DNA of 7,122 nucleotides, from positions 1 through 7,122 of the forward strand of contig JAQVOZ010000066.1 of NCBI GenBank assembly GCA_028702365.1. Reading direction: 5' to 3'. The DNA comes from Candidatus Omnitrophota bacterium. Lineage in GTDB: Bacteria; Omnitrophota; Gorgyraeia; Duberdicusellales; 4484-171. The notes beneath the pieces were generated by a model that did no database searches, was not told the DNA's origin, and worked only from the letters and a program-made list of their open reading frames with translations. Of the stretch, positions 1 through 7,097 are shown piece after piece (position 1 is the stretch's first letter; every line of letters starts with the position of its first letter). The position numbers and the translations under genes were made by a program.

Positions 1-936
1 GATAAGCTTCTTTGTGAAGGTTATCAGGTTGCAGTCCTGGATAATTTTTCAAATGGCAGGATGCAAAATCTTGCTTGTCACAAAGATGATAAAAAGCTTA
101 AAATAATTGAAATCGACATATCTGATCTTGACAACATAAAAGAATATTTTAACGGCATAGATACGGTGTTTCATTTTGCGGCTTTGGCGGATATCGTTCC
201 TTCGATAGTCAACCCGCTGAATTATTACAGGTCAAACGTAACAGGAACAGTTGCTGTCTGCGAGGCCGCCAGGTTAGCCGGGGTTAAAAAATTAATTTAT
301 GCTGCATCATCTTCCTGCTACGGCATACCTGATGCTTTCCCCACACCAGAAAGCGCCCAAATACGCCCCCAATACCCTTATGCTTTAACTGAATATTTGG
401 GAGAACAAATTGTTTTGCATTGGGGCCAGGTTTATAAACTTCCTGTTACGTCTTTAAGGCTTTTTAACGTTTATGGCCCGCGCTCAAGGACGTCCGGCAC
501 ATATGGCGCGGTTTTTGGAGTATTTTTGGCGCAGAAATTGAATAATAAACCCTTTACCGTGGTAGGAGACGGCAAGCAAACCAGGGATTTTACTTTTGTT
601 ACAGATGTGGTTAATGCGTTCTTTTTAGCTTCGCAGGCGAATCTGAAAAATGAAATTATGAACGTAGGCTCCGGTAACACTTATAGTGTAAATGAGCTAG
701 TTAAACTTCTGGGGGGAGAAGTAACCTATATTCCGAAACGGCCGGGAGAGCCGGAATGCACTTTTGCGGATACTAAAAAAATAAAAAATCTATTGAAATG
801 GAAACCGGAAGTTTCGTTTGCCTCCGGCGTTAAAACAATGCTTGATAATATTAATAACTGGAGCGATGCTCCTGTTTGGGAGTCGCAGGCAATAGCAGAG
901 GCAACCAAGGCTTGGTTTACGTATTTATCAAAATAA
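1..936 (+). CDS. NAD-dependent epimerase/dehydratase, extended SDR family, GalE-like (5' partial)
   Basis: The reading frame is open from base 1, so the true start lies upstream. The ATG at 61 is internal: the 20 codons before it encode the second Rossmann strand (VAVLDNFSNGR, as in GalE), whose Asp normally binds the NAD ribose. The GxxGxxG loop and perhaps 15-20 residues are missing off the window edge. Counting from the Met at 61, the visible parts are the active-site strand AASSSCYG (82-88), catalytic Tyr107 in PYALTEYLGE, the substrate-binding NVYGPR segment and the GDGKQTRDF segment typical of UDP-sugar 4-epimerases. The Lys expected four residues after the Tyr is Glu111 (GAA, 391-393), which is unusual. 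The C-terminus (DAPVW, then AxKAWFxYL) is a tail I associate with SDRs of surface-sugar clusters. The likely role is epimerising or otherwise modifying a nucleotide sugar in the cytoplasm. The substrate is unknown. The next gene begins 6 bases after its stop. Confidence 0.9.
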   Translation, partial: DKLLCEGYQVAVLDNFSNGRMQNLACHKDDKKLKIIEIDISDLDNIKEYFNGIDTVFHFAALADIVPSIVNPLNYYRSNVTGTVAVCEAARLAGVKKLIYAASSSCYGIPDAFPTPESAQIRPQYPYALTEYLGEQIVLHWGQVYKLPVTSLRLFNVYGPRSRTSGTYGAVFGVFLAQKLNNKPFTVVGDGKQTRDFTFVTDVVNAFFLASQANLKNEIMNVGSGNTYSVNELVKLLGGEVTYIPKRPGEPECTFADTKKIKNLLKWKPEVSFASGVKTMLDNINNWSDAPVWESQAIAEATKAWFTYLSK

Positions 937-942
937 CAAACC

Positions 943-2478
943 ATGAAAAGAGACATATACTCTAAAATCAAGACCATAGGAGAACTTTCCAAAACAATAA
1001 AGGAACTAAAAGCAAAAGGAAATAAAATAGTCCACTGCCACGGAGTATTTGACCTTCTGCACCCCGGTCATTTAAAACATTTTGAAGCAGCCAAGAAGAA
1101 AGGGGATATTCTGGTCGTTACTCTAACCCAAGACCAGCATGTAAACCGCGGCCCTGGCAGGCCGATATTTAACCAGAATTTACGCTCAGAAACAATTGCT
1201 GCTATTGAATGCGTTGATTTTGTAGCCATAAACGAATGGCCAACCGCAGTTGAGACGATAAAAAAGCTAAAACCTGATTTTTACGTAAAGGGCAGCGATT
1301 ACATAAAAAAAGAAGAGGATGTTACCGGAAAAATCAGCGATGAAGAAGAAGCGATCAAGTCTGTCGGCGGCTCAATACATTTTACCGATGAGATAACTTT
1401 TAGCTCCAGTTCTTTAATAAACACTTTCATGGCTTCATATCCTGATGAAACAAAGAAATTCTTCCACCAATTTAAAAAAAGTTATTCTGTAAAAAATATT
1501 ATAGATTATTTAAGAGGATTAGAGGATATAAAAGTCCTTGTTATCGGAGATATTATTATAGATGAATATCACTACTGTGTTGGTATGGGCAAAACCCAAA
1601 AAGACAATATTATTGCTACAAGATTTATCAATAATGAAATATTCGCCGGAGGGGTTTTGGCTGCGGCTAATCATATTGCAGGGTTTTCTAAAAATGTAAC
1701 ATTGCTGACCACGATAGGCACCAAGAACGATTATACGAATTTTATCGTAGGACATCTTAAGCCGCACATAAAAACAAACTTTTATCATTGCCAGGGCGCG
1801 CATACGGTTGTTAAGCGCAGGTTTGTTGACGCAAATTTTTTAAATAAAATATTTGAAATATGTTATTTGGAAGAGGCTAACCACCTGCCTGAATCGCTTG
1901 AAAATGATATCTGCGGCTATCTTAATTCTAATCTTAAAGATTTTGATATGGTTTTGGTTGCGGATTTCGGCCACGGCATAATTACCCCAAAAATTACAAA
2001 ATTACTTTCCAAAAAAGCAAAATTTTTAGCGGTAAATGTTCAGACTAACAGCGCGAATCTCGGGTTTAATCTTATTACAAAATTTCCCAGGGCAGATTAT
2101 ATTTGTATAGATGAGCCTGAGATAAGGCTTGCCTGCAACGATAAATATTCAAATCTGGAACAACTTATCAGCAAGGTCAGCAAAAAGCTTAAGTGCGATA
2201 ACGTAATTATTACAAGGGGCCACCGCGGTTCTCTCGGTTTTTCCAAAAAAGAAGGCTTTTATCCCGTACCTGTATTTTCTACGGAAGTGGTTGATAGAAT
2301 CGGCGCGGGGGATGCCTATTTTTCCATAACCGCCCCCTGTGCGCACAAAAATTACCCCATAGAGACAATCGGTTTTATAGGTAATGCTGTCGGGGCTATG
2401 AAAGTTTTGATTGTCGGTAACCGCTCTTCTGTTGAACCCGGGCCATTATTAAAATACGTTACAACGCTTCTAAAATAA
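943..2478 (+). CDS. Bifunctional sugar nucleotidylyltransferase / PfkB-family sugar kinase, HldE-like with reversed domain order
   Basis: A 511-residue protein with two domains. Residues about 28-160 form a cytidylyltransferase-like (nucleotidyl transferase) domain: GVFDLLHPGHLKHF contains the HxGH nucleotide-binding motif (40-43), LKPDFYVKGSDY (109-120) is the HldE-type KGxDY segment, and TFSSSSLIN (152-160) occupies the place of the C-terminal STT-type motif. Residues about 196-511 form a ribokinase/PfkB domain: it opens with KVLVIGDIIIDEY, has an AGG substrate-side segment (235-237), and carries the kinase signature DRIGAGDAYFS (451-461) with Asp457 as the expected catalytic base. Classical HldE phosphorylates D-glycero-D-manno-heptose 7-phosphate at C1 and, after a phosphatase step, makes ADP-heptose, but it has the kinase first; here the order is swapped. 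The adjacent GmhA-like gene supports a heptose substrate, though another sugar 1-phosphate is possible. No clear Shine-Dalgarno precedes the ATG; the 6-base gap suggests coupling to the gene upstream. Confidence 0.88.
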   Translation: MKRDIYSKIKTIGELSKTIKELKAKGNKIVHCHGVFDLLHPGHLKHFEAAKKKGDILVVTLTQDQHVNRGPGRPIFNQNLRSETIAAIECVDFVAINEWPTAVETIKKLKPDFYVKGSDYIKKEEDVTGKISDEEEAIKSVGGSIHFTDEITFSSSSLINTFMASYPDETKKFFHQFKKSYSVKNIIDYLRGLEDIKVLVIGDIIIDEYHYCVGMGKTQKDNIIATRFINNEIFAGGVLAAANHIAGFSKNVTLLTTIGTKNDYTNFIVGHLKPHIKTNFYHCQGAHTVVKRRFVDANFLNKIFEICYLEEANHLPESLENDICGYLNSNLKDFDMVLVADFGHGIITPKITKLLSKKAKFLAVNVQTNSANLGFNLITKFPRADYICIDEPEIRLACNDKYSNLEQLISKVSKKLKCDNVIITRGHRGSLGFSKKEGFYPVPVFSTEVVDRIGAGDAYFSITAPCAHKNYPIETIGFIGNAVGAMKVLIVGNRSSVEPGPLLKYVTTLLK

Positions 2479-2480
2479 TT

Positions 2481-3035
2481 ATGAAATATTTTAAAGAACT
2501 AGCCGTAATTGTCGAAAAAATTGAAGTTACTCATGAGCAGGACAAAAATTTATCTTTAAACGATGCTGTTGGAAAAATAGCCGGTTTAATCGGCAGCTGC
2601 GATGTGAGAAAAAATAAAGTGATATGCGTAGGCAACGGCGGCAGCTGTGCAATTGCAAGCCACACCACCACCGATTTGTTAAAAAACGCTAAAATACCCG
2701 CTATGGCTGTCAGTGATGCAAGCCTGCTTACATGTTTATCCAACGATTTAGGCTACGAAAACGTTTTCCAAAAACCAATTGAGTTTTTTGCCCAAAAAGG
2801 CGATATCGTATTTGCCATAAGCTCATCCGGAGGCTCAAAAAATATTTTAAACGCCGCCATGACAGCAAAAAACAAAGGTTGTTTTCTGGTTACTTTCTCC
2901 GGTTTTGAAAAAACTAACCCGTTAAGGAAGCTCGGAGATACTAATTTTTATGTGCCATCCAAATCTTACGGGTATGTAGAATTGGCTCACTCAATAATTT
3001 GTCATTGTATAACCGATATCCTTTCGCAAAGATAA
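2481..3035 (+). CDS. SIS-domain sugar isomerase, phosphoheptose isomerase (GmhA)-like
   Basis: A 184-residue single SIS domain, close to the usual GmhA length of about 190. The phosphate-binding loops are clear: VGNGGSCAIASH (50-61) and ISSSGGSKNIL (113-123), with the GmhA-like SNDLGYENVF (87-96) between them. GmhA converts sedoheptulose 7-phosphate to D-glycero-D-manno-heptose 7-phosphate as a cytoplasmic tetramer. His61 matches the zinc/active-site His61 of E. coli GmhA, and His175 aligns with its His180. However, Glu65 of E. coli is Asp65 here and Gln172 aligns with Glu167, and the RIQE motif is replaced by YGYVELAH (163-170). This marks a divergent subfamily, so a different phosphoketose or aldose substrate is possible. 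It starts 2 bases after the stop of the kinase fusion with no visible Shine-Dalgarno, suggesting translational coupling. That neighbour supports a heptose-type pathway. Confidence 0.82.
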   Translation: MKYFKELAVIVEKIEVTHEQDKNLSLNDAVGKIAGLIGSCDVRKNKVICVGNGGSCAIASHTTTDLLKNAKIPAMAVSDASLLTCLSNDLGYENVFQKPIEFFAQKGDIVFAISSSGGSKNILNAAMTAKNKGCFLVTFSGFEKTNPLRKLGDTNFYVPSKSYGYVELAHSIICHCITDILSQR

Positions 3036-3037
3036 AC

Positions 3038-3042
3038 GGAGG
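3038..3042 (+). promoter_or_regulatory. Ribosome binding site GGAGG for the second SDR gene
   Basis: GGAGG lies just after the stop of the SIS-domain gene and 14 bases before the ATG at 3057, which is longer than the optimum. No ATG, GTG or TTG in the same frame lies closer to it, so the ATG at 3057 is kept as the start. It is one of only two strong Shine-Dalgarno sequences in the window. Confidence 0.65.
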
Positions 3043-3056
3043 TTAAATTAACAACA

Positions 3057-4055
3057 ATGGGAGAAATAAAAAGCGTATTAGTTACGGGTGGTGCAGGCTA
3101 TGTGGGCGCTGTGCTTATCCCTAAGCTTCTTGCCAAGGGGTATAAGGTTAAAGTAATAGATTTATACATGTATGGAGATAATGTTTTAGACAGCGTAAAA
3201 AACAATCCTAATTTAAAACAAATCAAAGCTGACATCAGAGACAGCAAGATGTTAGAAAAAGAAATTCCGGGAATAGATGCAATAATCCATCTGGCGTGCA
3301 TTTCAAATGACCCGAGTTTTGAATTAAATCCGGAACTTGCTAAATCCATAAACTATGATGCATTTATACCTTTGGTAAAAATAGCCAAGAAAAATAAAGT
3401 AAAGCGTTTCATCTATGCTTCCAGCTCCAGCGTTTACGGCATAAAGGACGAAGAAAAGGTAACAGAAGAGCTTTTCCTTGAGCCCCTCACCGATTATTCC
3501 AAATACAAAATGCTCTGCGAGGAGGTTCTTACAAAAGAAAAAGTTCCGGGTTTTACAATTTTGATACTCAGGCCTTCAACGGTATGCGGATATTCGCCGC
3601 GGCTTAGGCTTGATTTAACCGTGAATATTTTAACCAACCACGCTGTTAACAAAAAGAAAATTACCGTTTTCGGCGGAGGACAGAAAAGGCCCAATATCCA
3701 TATTGAAGATATGACAAACCTTTACGTTAAGACTCTGGAATATCCTGATAAATTAATAGATGGGAAAATATTTAATGCAGGTTATGAGAACTTTACTGTT
3801 ATGCAGATTGCGGAAAAAGTTAGAAGCGTTATAGATAAAAATATACCCATTGAAGTTACCACGACAGATGATAACAGGTCTTATCAGGTTTGCAGTGAAA
3901 AAATAAAAAAAGAATTGGGTTTTAACGCAACGCACAGCGTGGAAGAGGCAATTGAGGACCTTCGTGACGCATTTTCCGCCGGAAAAATTCCCAATTCTAT
4001 GGATGACATGCGCTATTACAATATTAAAACCATGAAGGCAATAAATCTGAAATGA
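3057..4055 (+). CDS. NAD-dependent epimerase/dehydratase, extended SDR family
   Basis: A 332-residue extended short-chain dehydrogenase/reductase, about the usual length for nucleotide-sugar epimerases and dehydratases. The dinucleotide loop GGAGYVG is at 11-17. Asp35 at the end of the second strand suggests NAD rather than NADP. IIHLACISNDPS (76-87) follows the fourth strand. The active site is complete: SSSSVYG (122-128) and YSKYK (147-151), giving Tyr147 and Lys151. LRPSTVCGYSPR (171-182) is the substrate-side segment equivalent to the NVYGPR region. The tail after about residue 310 (MDDMRYYN) is polar and non-Rossmann. It probably acts in the cytoplasm on an NDP-sugar, as epimerase, 4,6-dehydratase or reductase; the sequence does not say which. 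It is only a distant relative of the SDR at 1-936, so the two are not a recent duplication. Its stop overlaps the next start by ATGA. Confidence 0.88.
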   Translation: MGEIKSVLVTGGAGYVGAVLIPKLLAKGYKVKVIDLYMYGDNVLDSVKNNPNLKQIKADIRDSKMLEKEIPGIDAIIHLACISNDPSFELNPELAKSINYDAFIPLVKIAKKNKVKRFIYASSSSVYGIKDEEKVTEELFLEPLTDYSKYKMLCEEVLTKEKVPGFTILILRPSTVCGYSPRLRLDLTVNILTNHAVNKKKITVFGGGQKRPNIHIEDMTNLYVKTLEYPDKLIDGKIFNAGYENFTVMQIAEKVRSVIDKNIPIEVTTTDDNRSYQVCSEKIKKELGFNATHSVEEAIEDLRDAFSAGKIPNSMDDMRYYNIKTMKAINLK

Positions 4056-5155
4056 ATATTCCTTATGTAGACCTTGCCGGACAAAATACACTGCTAAAAA
4101 AGGAAATTTTATCGGCCATAAACAATGTTTTGAAAAGCGGGCAATTTATCCTTGGCGACAAAGTAAAAGATTTTGAGGATTCTTTTGCCGGGCTTTGCGG
4201 CACTAAATATGCTTTAGGCGTAGGCACGGGGACGGATGCGCTTATACTTTCTCTTCGCGCCTTAGACATAGGCGAAGGCAGTGAAGTTATAACAGTTGCT
4301 AATTCTTTTGTTTCTACTGCAAGCTGTATTGCTTTAGCCGGAGCAAAACCTGTTTTTGTAGATGTGGGTGAAGATTACAATATAAATCCTGCCCTTGTAG
4401 AGAATGCTATAAATCCACGTACCAAAGCAATACTGCCGGTCCATTTAACCGGTAGGCCCGCGGATATGACTGCAATTTTAAAAATTGCAAAGGCGCATAA
4501 CCTTGCGGTCGTCGAAGATTGCGCGCAGGCAGTTTGTGCTGAATATAAAAATAAGCCTGTCGGCTCTTTCGGCGCAATAGGCTGCTTTAGCCTGCACCCT
4601 TTAAAGAATTTGAGCGCCTGCGGCGACGGAGGTATGATTACGGTGAATGACGAAAACCTGTATAAAAAAATGCAGATTTTACGCAACAACGGTTTTAGCA
4701 GCCGTAATGATTGCGATGTGTGGAGCCCTAATTCAAGACTGGATACTGTTCAGGCAGCGTTATTACTGGTAAAGCTCAAATACTTAAAAGAATGGACGGA
4801 TAAAAGAAGAGAAAATGCATCGTTCTATCAGAAGTATTTATCCGGTTTAACTCAAATTAAAGTTCCAATTGAGCAACCCTATGAGAAATCAGTTTATCAT
4901 ACTTTTGTTATTCAGGCAGAAAACCGCGAAAAATTAATTGAATATTTAAAAGAAAAAGGCATTGGCGCCAAAATACATTACCCTATCCCTATACATTTAC
5001 AGCCCGCCGCCAAAAAACTGGGATACAAACCGGGTTCTTTGCCTGTAACAGAGAGACAGTCAAAACTGATTTTGAGCTTGCCGATTTACCCCGGGCTTAG
5101 CAAAAAAGAGCTAAAATATATAGTAAACTGTATTTGCGATTTCTATCAACAATAA
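4052..5155 (+). CDS. DegT/DnrJ/EryC1/StrS-family PLP aminotransferase (first of two)
   Basis: A 367-residue sugar aminotransferase of fold-type I. Seen in order: the N-terminal KSGQFILGDKVKDFE (28-42) typical of the family, GTGTDALILSL (58-68) for PLP phosphate binding, VEDCAQA (154-160) with Asp156 contacting the pyridine nitrogen, and FSLHPLKNLSACGDGG (179-194) with Lys185 as the Schiff-base lysine. NSRLD (227-231) precedes the C-terminal domain. Such enzymes transfer an amino group, usually from glutamate, to a keto group on a nucleotide-linked sugar. Lys185 argues against the ColD/E1 dehydrases of the same fold, in which this residue is His. The start overlaps the preceding stop (ATGA), and only a weak AAGG 13 bases upstream is visible, so translation is probably coupled to the SDR gene. 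That SDR may supply the ketosugar. Substrate and the aminated carbon are unknown. Confidence 0.92.
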   Translation: MNIPYVDLAGQNTLLKKEILSAINNVLKSGQFILGDKVKDFEDSFAGLCGTKYALGVGTGTDALILSLRALDIGEGSEVITVANSFVSTASCIALAGAKPVFVDVGEDYNINPALVENAINPRTKAILPVHLTGRPADMTAILKIAKAHNLAVVEDCAQAVCAEYKNKPVGSFGAIGCFSLHPLKNLSACGDGGMITVNDENLYKKMQILRNNGFSSRNDCDVWSPNSRLDTVQAALLLVKLKYLKEWTDKRRENASFYQKYLSGLTQIKVPIEQPYEKSVYHTFVIQAENREKLIEYLKEKGIGAKIHYPIPIHLQPAAKKLGYKPGSLPVTERQSKLILSLPIYPGLSKKELKYIVNCICDFYQQ

Positions 5156-5160
5156 GGAGG
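5156..5160 (+). promoter_or_regulatory. Strong Shine-Dalgarno sequence for the second aminotransferase gene
   Basis: GGAGG directly follows the TAA stop of the first aminotransferase, so stop and Shine-Dalgarno form TAAGGAGG. It sits 7 bases before the ATG at 5168, near-ideal spacing. It fixes that start and suggests this gene is translated more independently than its neighbours, most of which lack a clear site. Confidence 0.85.
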
Positions 5161-5167
5161 AGACAGA

Positions 5168-6271
5168 ATGAAAATTCCCTATTCATATCTGGGCAGGCAG
5201 TTTAAAAATATCAACCCTTACCTTAAAGACATAGCGCGGCTGGTTAAAAGCGGCGATTTTACTTTGGGTAAAGATGTGGCGAAGTTTGAGGAAAATTTTT
5301 CCAAACTTTGTAAAATACCTTACGCTATCGGAGTCAGTTCCGGAACGGACGCACTTATTCTTTCTCTTGAAATTTTAGGCATAGGCCAGGGGGACGAGGT
5401 TATTACAACGCCCAACACTTTTATAGCTACTGTCGGCGCAATAGCTATGTCCGGAGCGCGCCCTGTTTTTGTGGATAACAATGAAGAATACACAATTGAT
5501 GTGGATAAAATTGAAAAAGCAATTACGCCTAAAACCAAAGCGATACTAGCGGTTCATCTTTCCGGCTGCCCGGCAGATATGCCAAGAATTATGGAAATTG
5601 CCAAAAAGCATAATTTGCTGGTAGTTGAAGACGCGGCGCAGTCTATACTTGCCGCAATTGACGGAAAACATGTAGGTTCCTGGGGTGAGACTGCGTGTTT
5701 TAGCATGCACCCTTTAAAAAATTTAAATGTCTGGGGAGATTCCGGAATAATCGTTACCCGTTCAAAACAATTATGTGAAAGATTAAAACTCTTTCGTAAC
5801 CATGGCTTAGCCACCCGCGATGAAATTGAAATATTCGGGCATAACAGCAGACTGGATTCTTTGCAGGCAGTTATAGCTAACCGTTTAATAAAAGATGTTG
5901 TCTCTATTACCGAAAAGCGCATTGCAAATGCCAGGCGTTTTGACGAAGCTTTTAAAAGCTTAAAAGGTTATATTACAATTCCGCCCCGAAGGCCAAACGT
6001 AAAACAGGTATATCATACTTATGTTATCCAGGCGAAAAACAGAGACGCCTTATATGCGTATATGCTTAAGAAAGGCGTTGAAGTAAAAATTCATTACCCT
6101 ATACCTTTACATCTGCAAAAAGCCGCAAATAACCTCGGTTACAAAAAGGGCGATTTTCCGGTTTGCGAAAGGCATTGCAGCACAATTATTACTTTGCCGG
6201 TTCACCAACATCTGACCACAAAAGAAATGGATTATATAATTAAATGCGTGCGCGAATTTTATTTGGGCTAA
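5168..6271 (+). CDS. DegT/DnrJ/EryC1/StrS-family PLP aminotransferase (second of two)
   Basis: A 367-residue paralogue of the gene just upstream; aligned by eye, roughly half the residues match. Landmarks: KSGDFTLGKDVAKFE (27-41), SSGTDALILSL (57-67), VEDAAQS (153-159) with Asp155, and FSMHPLKNLNVWGDSG (178-193) with Schiff-base Lys184. The usual GDGG after the lysine is GDSG here (Ser192). NSRLD (226-230) is conserved. It should be a cytoplasmic PLP aminotransferase for a keto-sugar (probably nucleotide-linked). Having diverged from its neighbour, it plausibly acts on another substrate or another carbon of the same sugar; an alternative is that the two form a heteromer, since these enzymes build active sites at dimer interfaces. 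It has its own strong ribosome binding site and is followed 4 bases later by the transketolase gene. Confidence 0.92.
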   Translation: MKIPYSYLGRQFKNINPYLKDIARLVKSGDFTLGKDVAKFEENFSKLCKIPYAIGVSSGTDALILSLEILGIGQGDEVITTPNTFIATVGAIAMSGARPVFVDNNEEYTIDVDKIEKAITPKTKAILAVHLSGCPADMPRIMEIAKKHNLLVVEDAAQSILAAIDGKHVGSWGETACFSMHPLKNLNVWGDSGIIVTRSKQLCERLKLFRNHGLATRDEIEIFGHNSRLDSLQAVIANRLIKDVVSITEKRIANARRFDEAFKSLKGYITIPPRRPNVKQVYHTYVIQAKNRDALYAYMLKKGVEVKIHYPIPLHLQKAANNLGYKKGDFPVCERHCSTIITLPVHQHLTTKEMDYIIKCVREFYLG

Positions 6272-6275
6272 AGCT

Positions 6276-7097
6276 ATGAGCAAAAAATTTTCATTAAAGG
6301 ATAAAGCCGATTATATCAGAGAAAACGTTATAGATATTTCTGTACGCAATAAAGCCGGGCATATCGCGCCTTCTTTGTCATGCGTGGATATTCTCACCGC
6401 CCTTTATTATAAGGTAATGGACTATCAGGAAAAAAATCCCCTATGGGAAGGCCGCGATAGGCTGGTTTTCTCTAAAGCGCACGGCTGTTATGCTCTATAT
6501 GCTATTTTAGCCGACAAAGATATCCTTCCTAAGAAAGAATGGGAAAGTTTTTATACACCGGAAAGTTCTCTGCTTGGCTGCATGGAGCGCAGAATCGAAT
6601 ACGGCCTTGAAGCAGGATGCGGCTCTCTGGGCCACGGCATACCCATAGCTACAGGAATTGCCTTTGGGGCTAAACTACAGGGGAAGAAATATCATACCTT
6701 TTGCGTTGTGGGAGACGGAGAATTGCAGGAAGGTTCTGCCTGGGAGGCAATACAGTTTGCCGTAAAGCACGAAGTAGGCAATCTTACCATTGTAATTGAC
6801 GCCAACCGCCTTCAGGCAATGGATTTTATAGTAAATGTCCTTGATAAAGAAACCAAAGATATAATAGGAAGGCTTAAGGGTTTCGGCCTTTCGCCTGTTA
6901 TAACCTGCGGCCATAGCGTTACCGCTTTAGCCAAAAATTTAGAGAAAGCAAAAAAAGGAAAAAATAAAAAGCCGAATGTAATTATTGCAGAAACCATAAA
7001 AGGTTTTGGTTTAAAATGCATGGAGAATATTCCCAAGTTTCATTTTCGGATTCCAACCGACGAAGAAATAGCGAAAGGTAAAAGTTATGGAAACTAA
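6276..7097 (+). CDS. Transketolase, N-terminal (thiamine-diphosphate-binding) subunit
   Basis: A 273-residue protein, the usual size for the separate N-terminal half of two-gene transketolases; the single-chain enzyme is about 650. Visible motifs: GHIAPSLSCVDIL (28-40) with cofactor/substrate-side His29, SKAHG (66-70), GSLGHG (116-121), and the ThDP motif opening GDGELQEGSAWE (146-157), with Asp147 expected to bind Mg and closing at Asn177 in IDANRLQ. The end has KFHFRIPTDEE (254-264). Transketolase moves a two-carbon ketol unit between sugar phosphates, for example giving sedoheptulose 7-phosphate. Beside a GmhA-like isomerase and HldE-like fusion it may feed heptose synthesis, or it may act on an unusual acceptor. 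The pyrimidine-binding partner subunit appears to start at 7087. It starts 4 bases after the preceding stop with no strong Shine-Dalgarno. Confidence 0.9.
   Translation: MSKKFSLKDKADYIRENVIDISVRNKAGHIAPSLSCVDILTALYYKVMDYQEKNPLWEGRDRLVFSKAHGCYALYAILADKDILPKKEWESFYTPESSLLGCMERRIEYGLEAGCGSLGHGIPIATGIAFGAKLQGKKYHTFCVVGDGELQEGSAWEAIQFAVKHEVGNLTIVIDANRLQAMDFIVNVLDKETKDIIGRLKGFGLSPVITCGHSVTALAKNLEKAKKGKNKKPNVIIAETIKGFGLKCMENIPKFHFRIPTDEEIAKGKSYGN

Noticed and set aside
61..63. ATG at 61 as the true start of the first gene.
   Set aside because: The frame is open to base 1 and the upstream codons encode a conserved Rossmann strand (VAVLDNFSNGR), so the gene runs off the window edge.
3033..3056. Possible terminator or promoter in the largest gap between genes.
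   Set aside because: Only 21 bases, with a Shine-Dalgarno sequence and no inverted repeat or T-run.
3057..4055. HldD (ADP-heptose 6-epimerase) as the identity of either SDR, given the heptose-like neighbours.
   Set aside because: I do not see HldD-like sequence in either; both read as generic UDP/NDP-sugar epimerase or dehydratase-type SDRs, so no specific symbol is given.
3753..4091. Antisense open frame of about 112 codons opposite the second SDR and the aminotransferase start.
   Set aside because: It lies opposite well-supported coding sequence, spans a gene junction, has no recognisable domain and no convincing ribosome binding site. The same holds for the other minus-strand frames, such as 5554-5922.
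4052..6271. One of the DegT proteins being a ColD/E1-type PLP 3-dehydrase rather than an aminotransferase.
   Set aside because: Those dehydrases have His at the PLP lysine position; both proteins here keep Lys (185 and 184) in HPLKNL.
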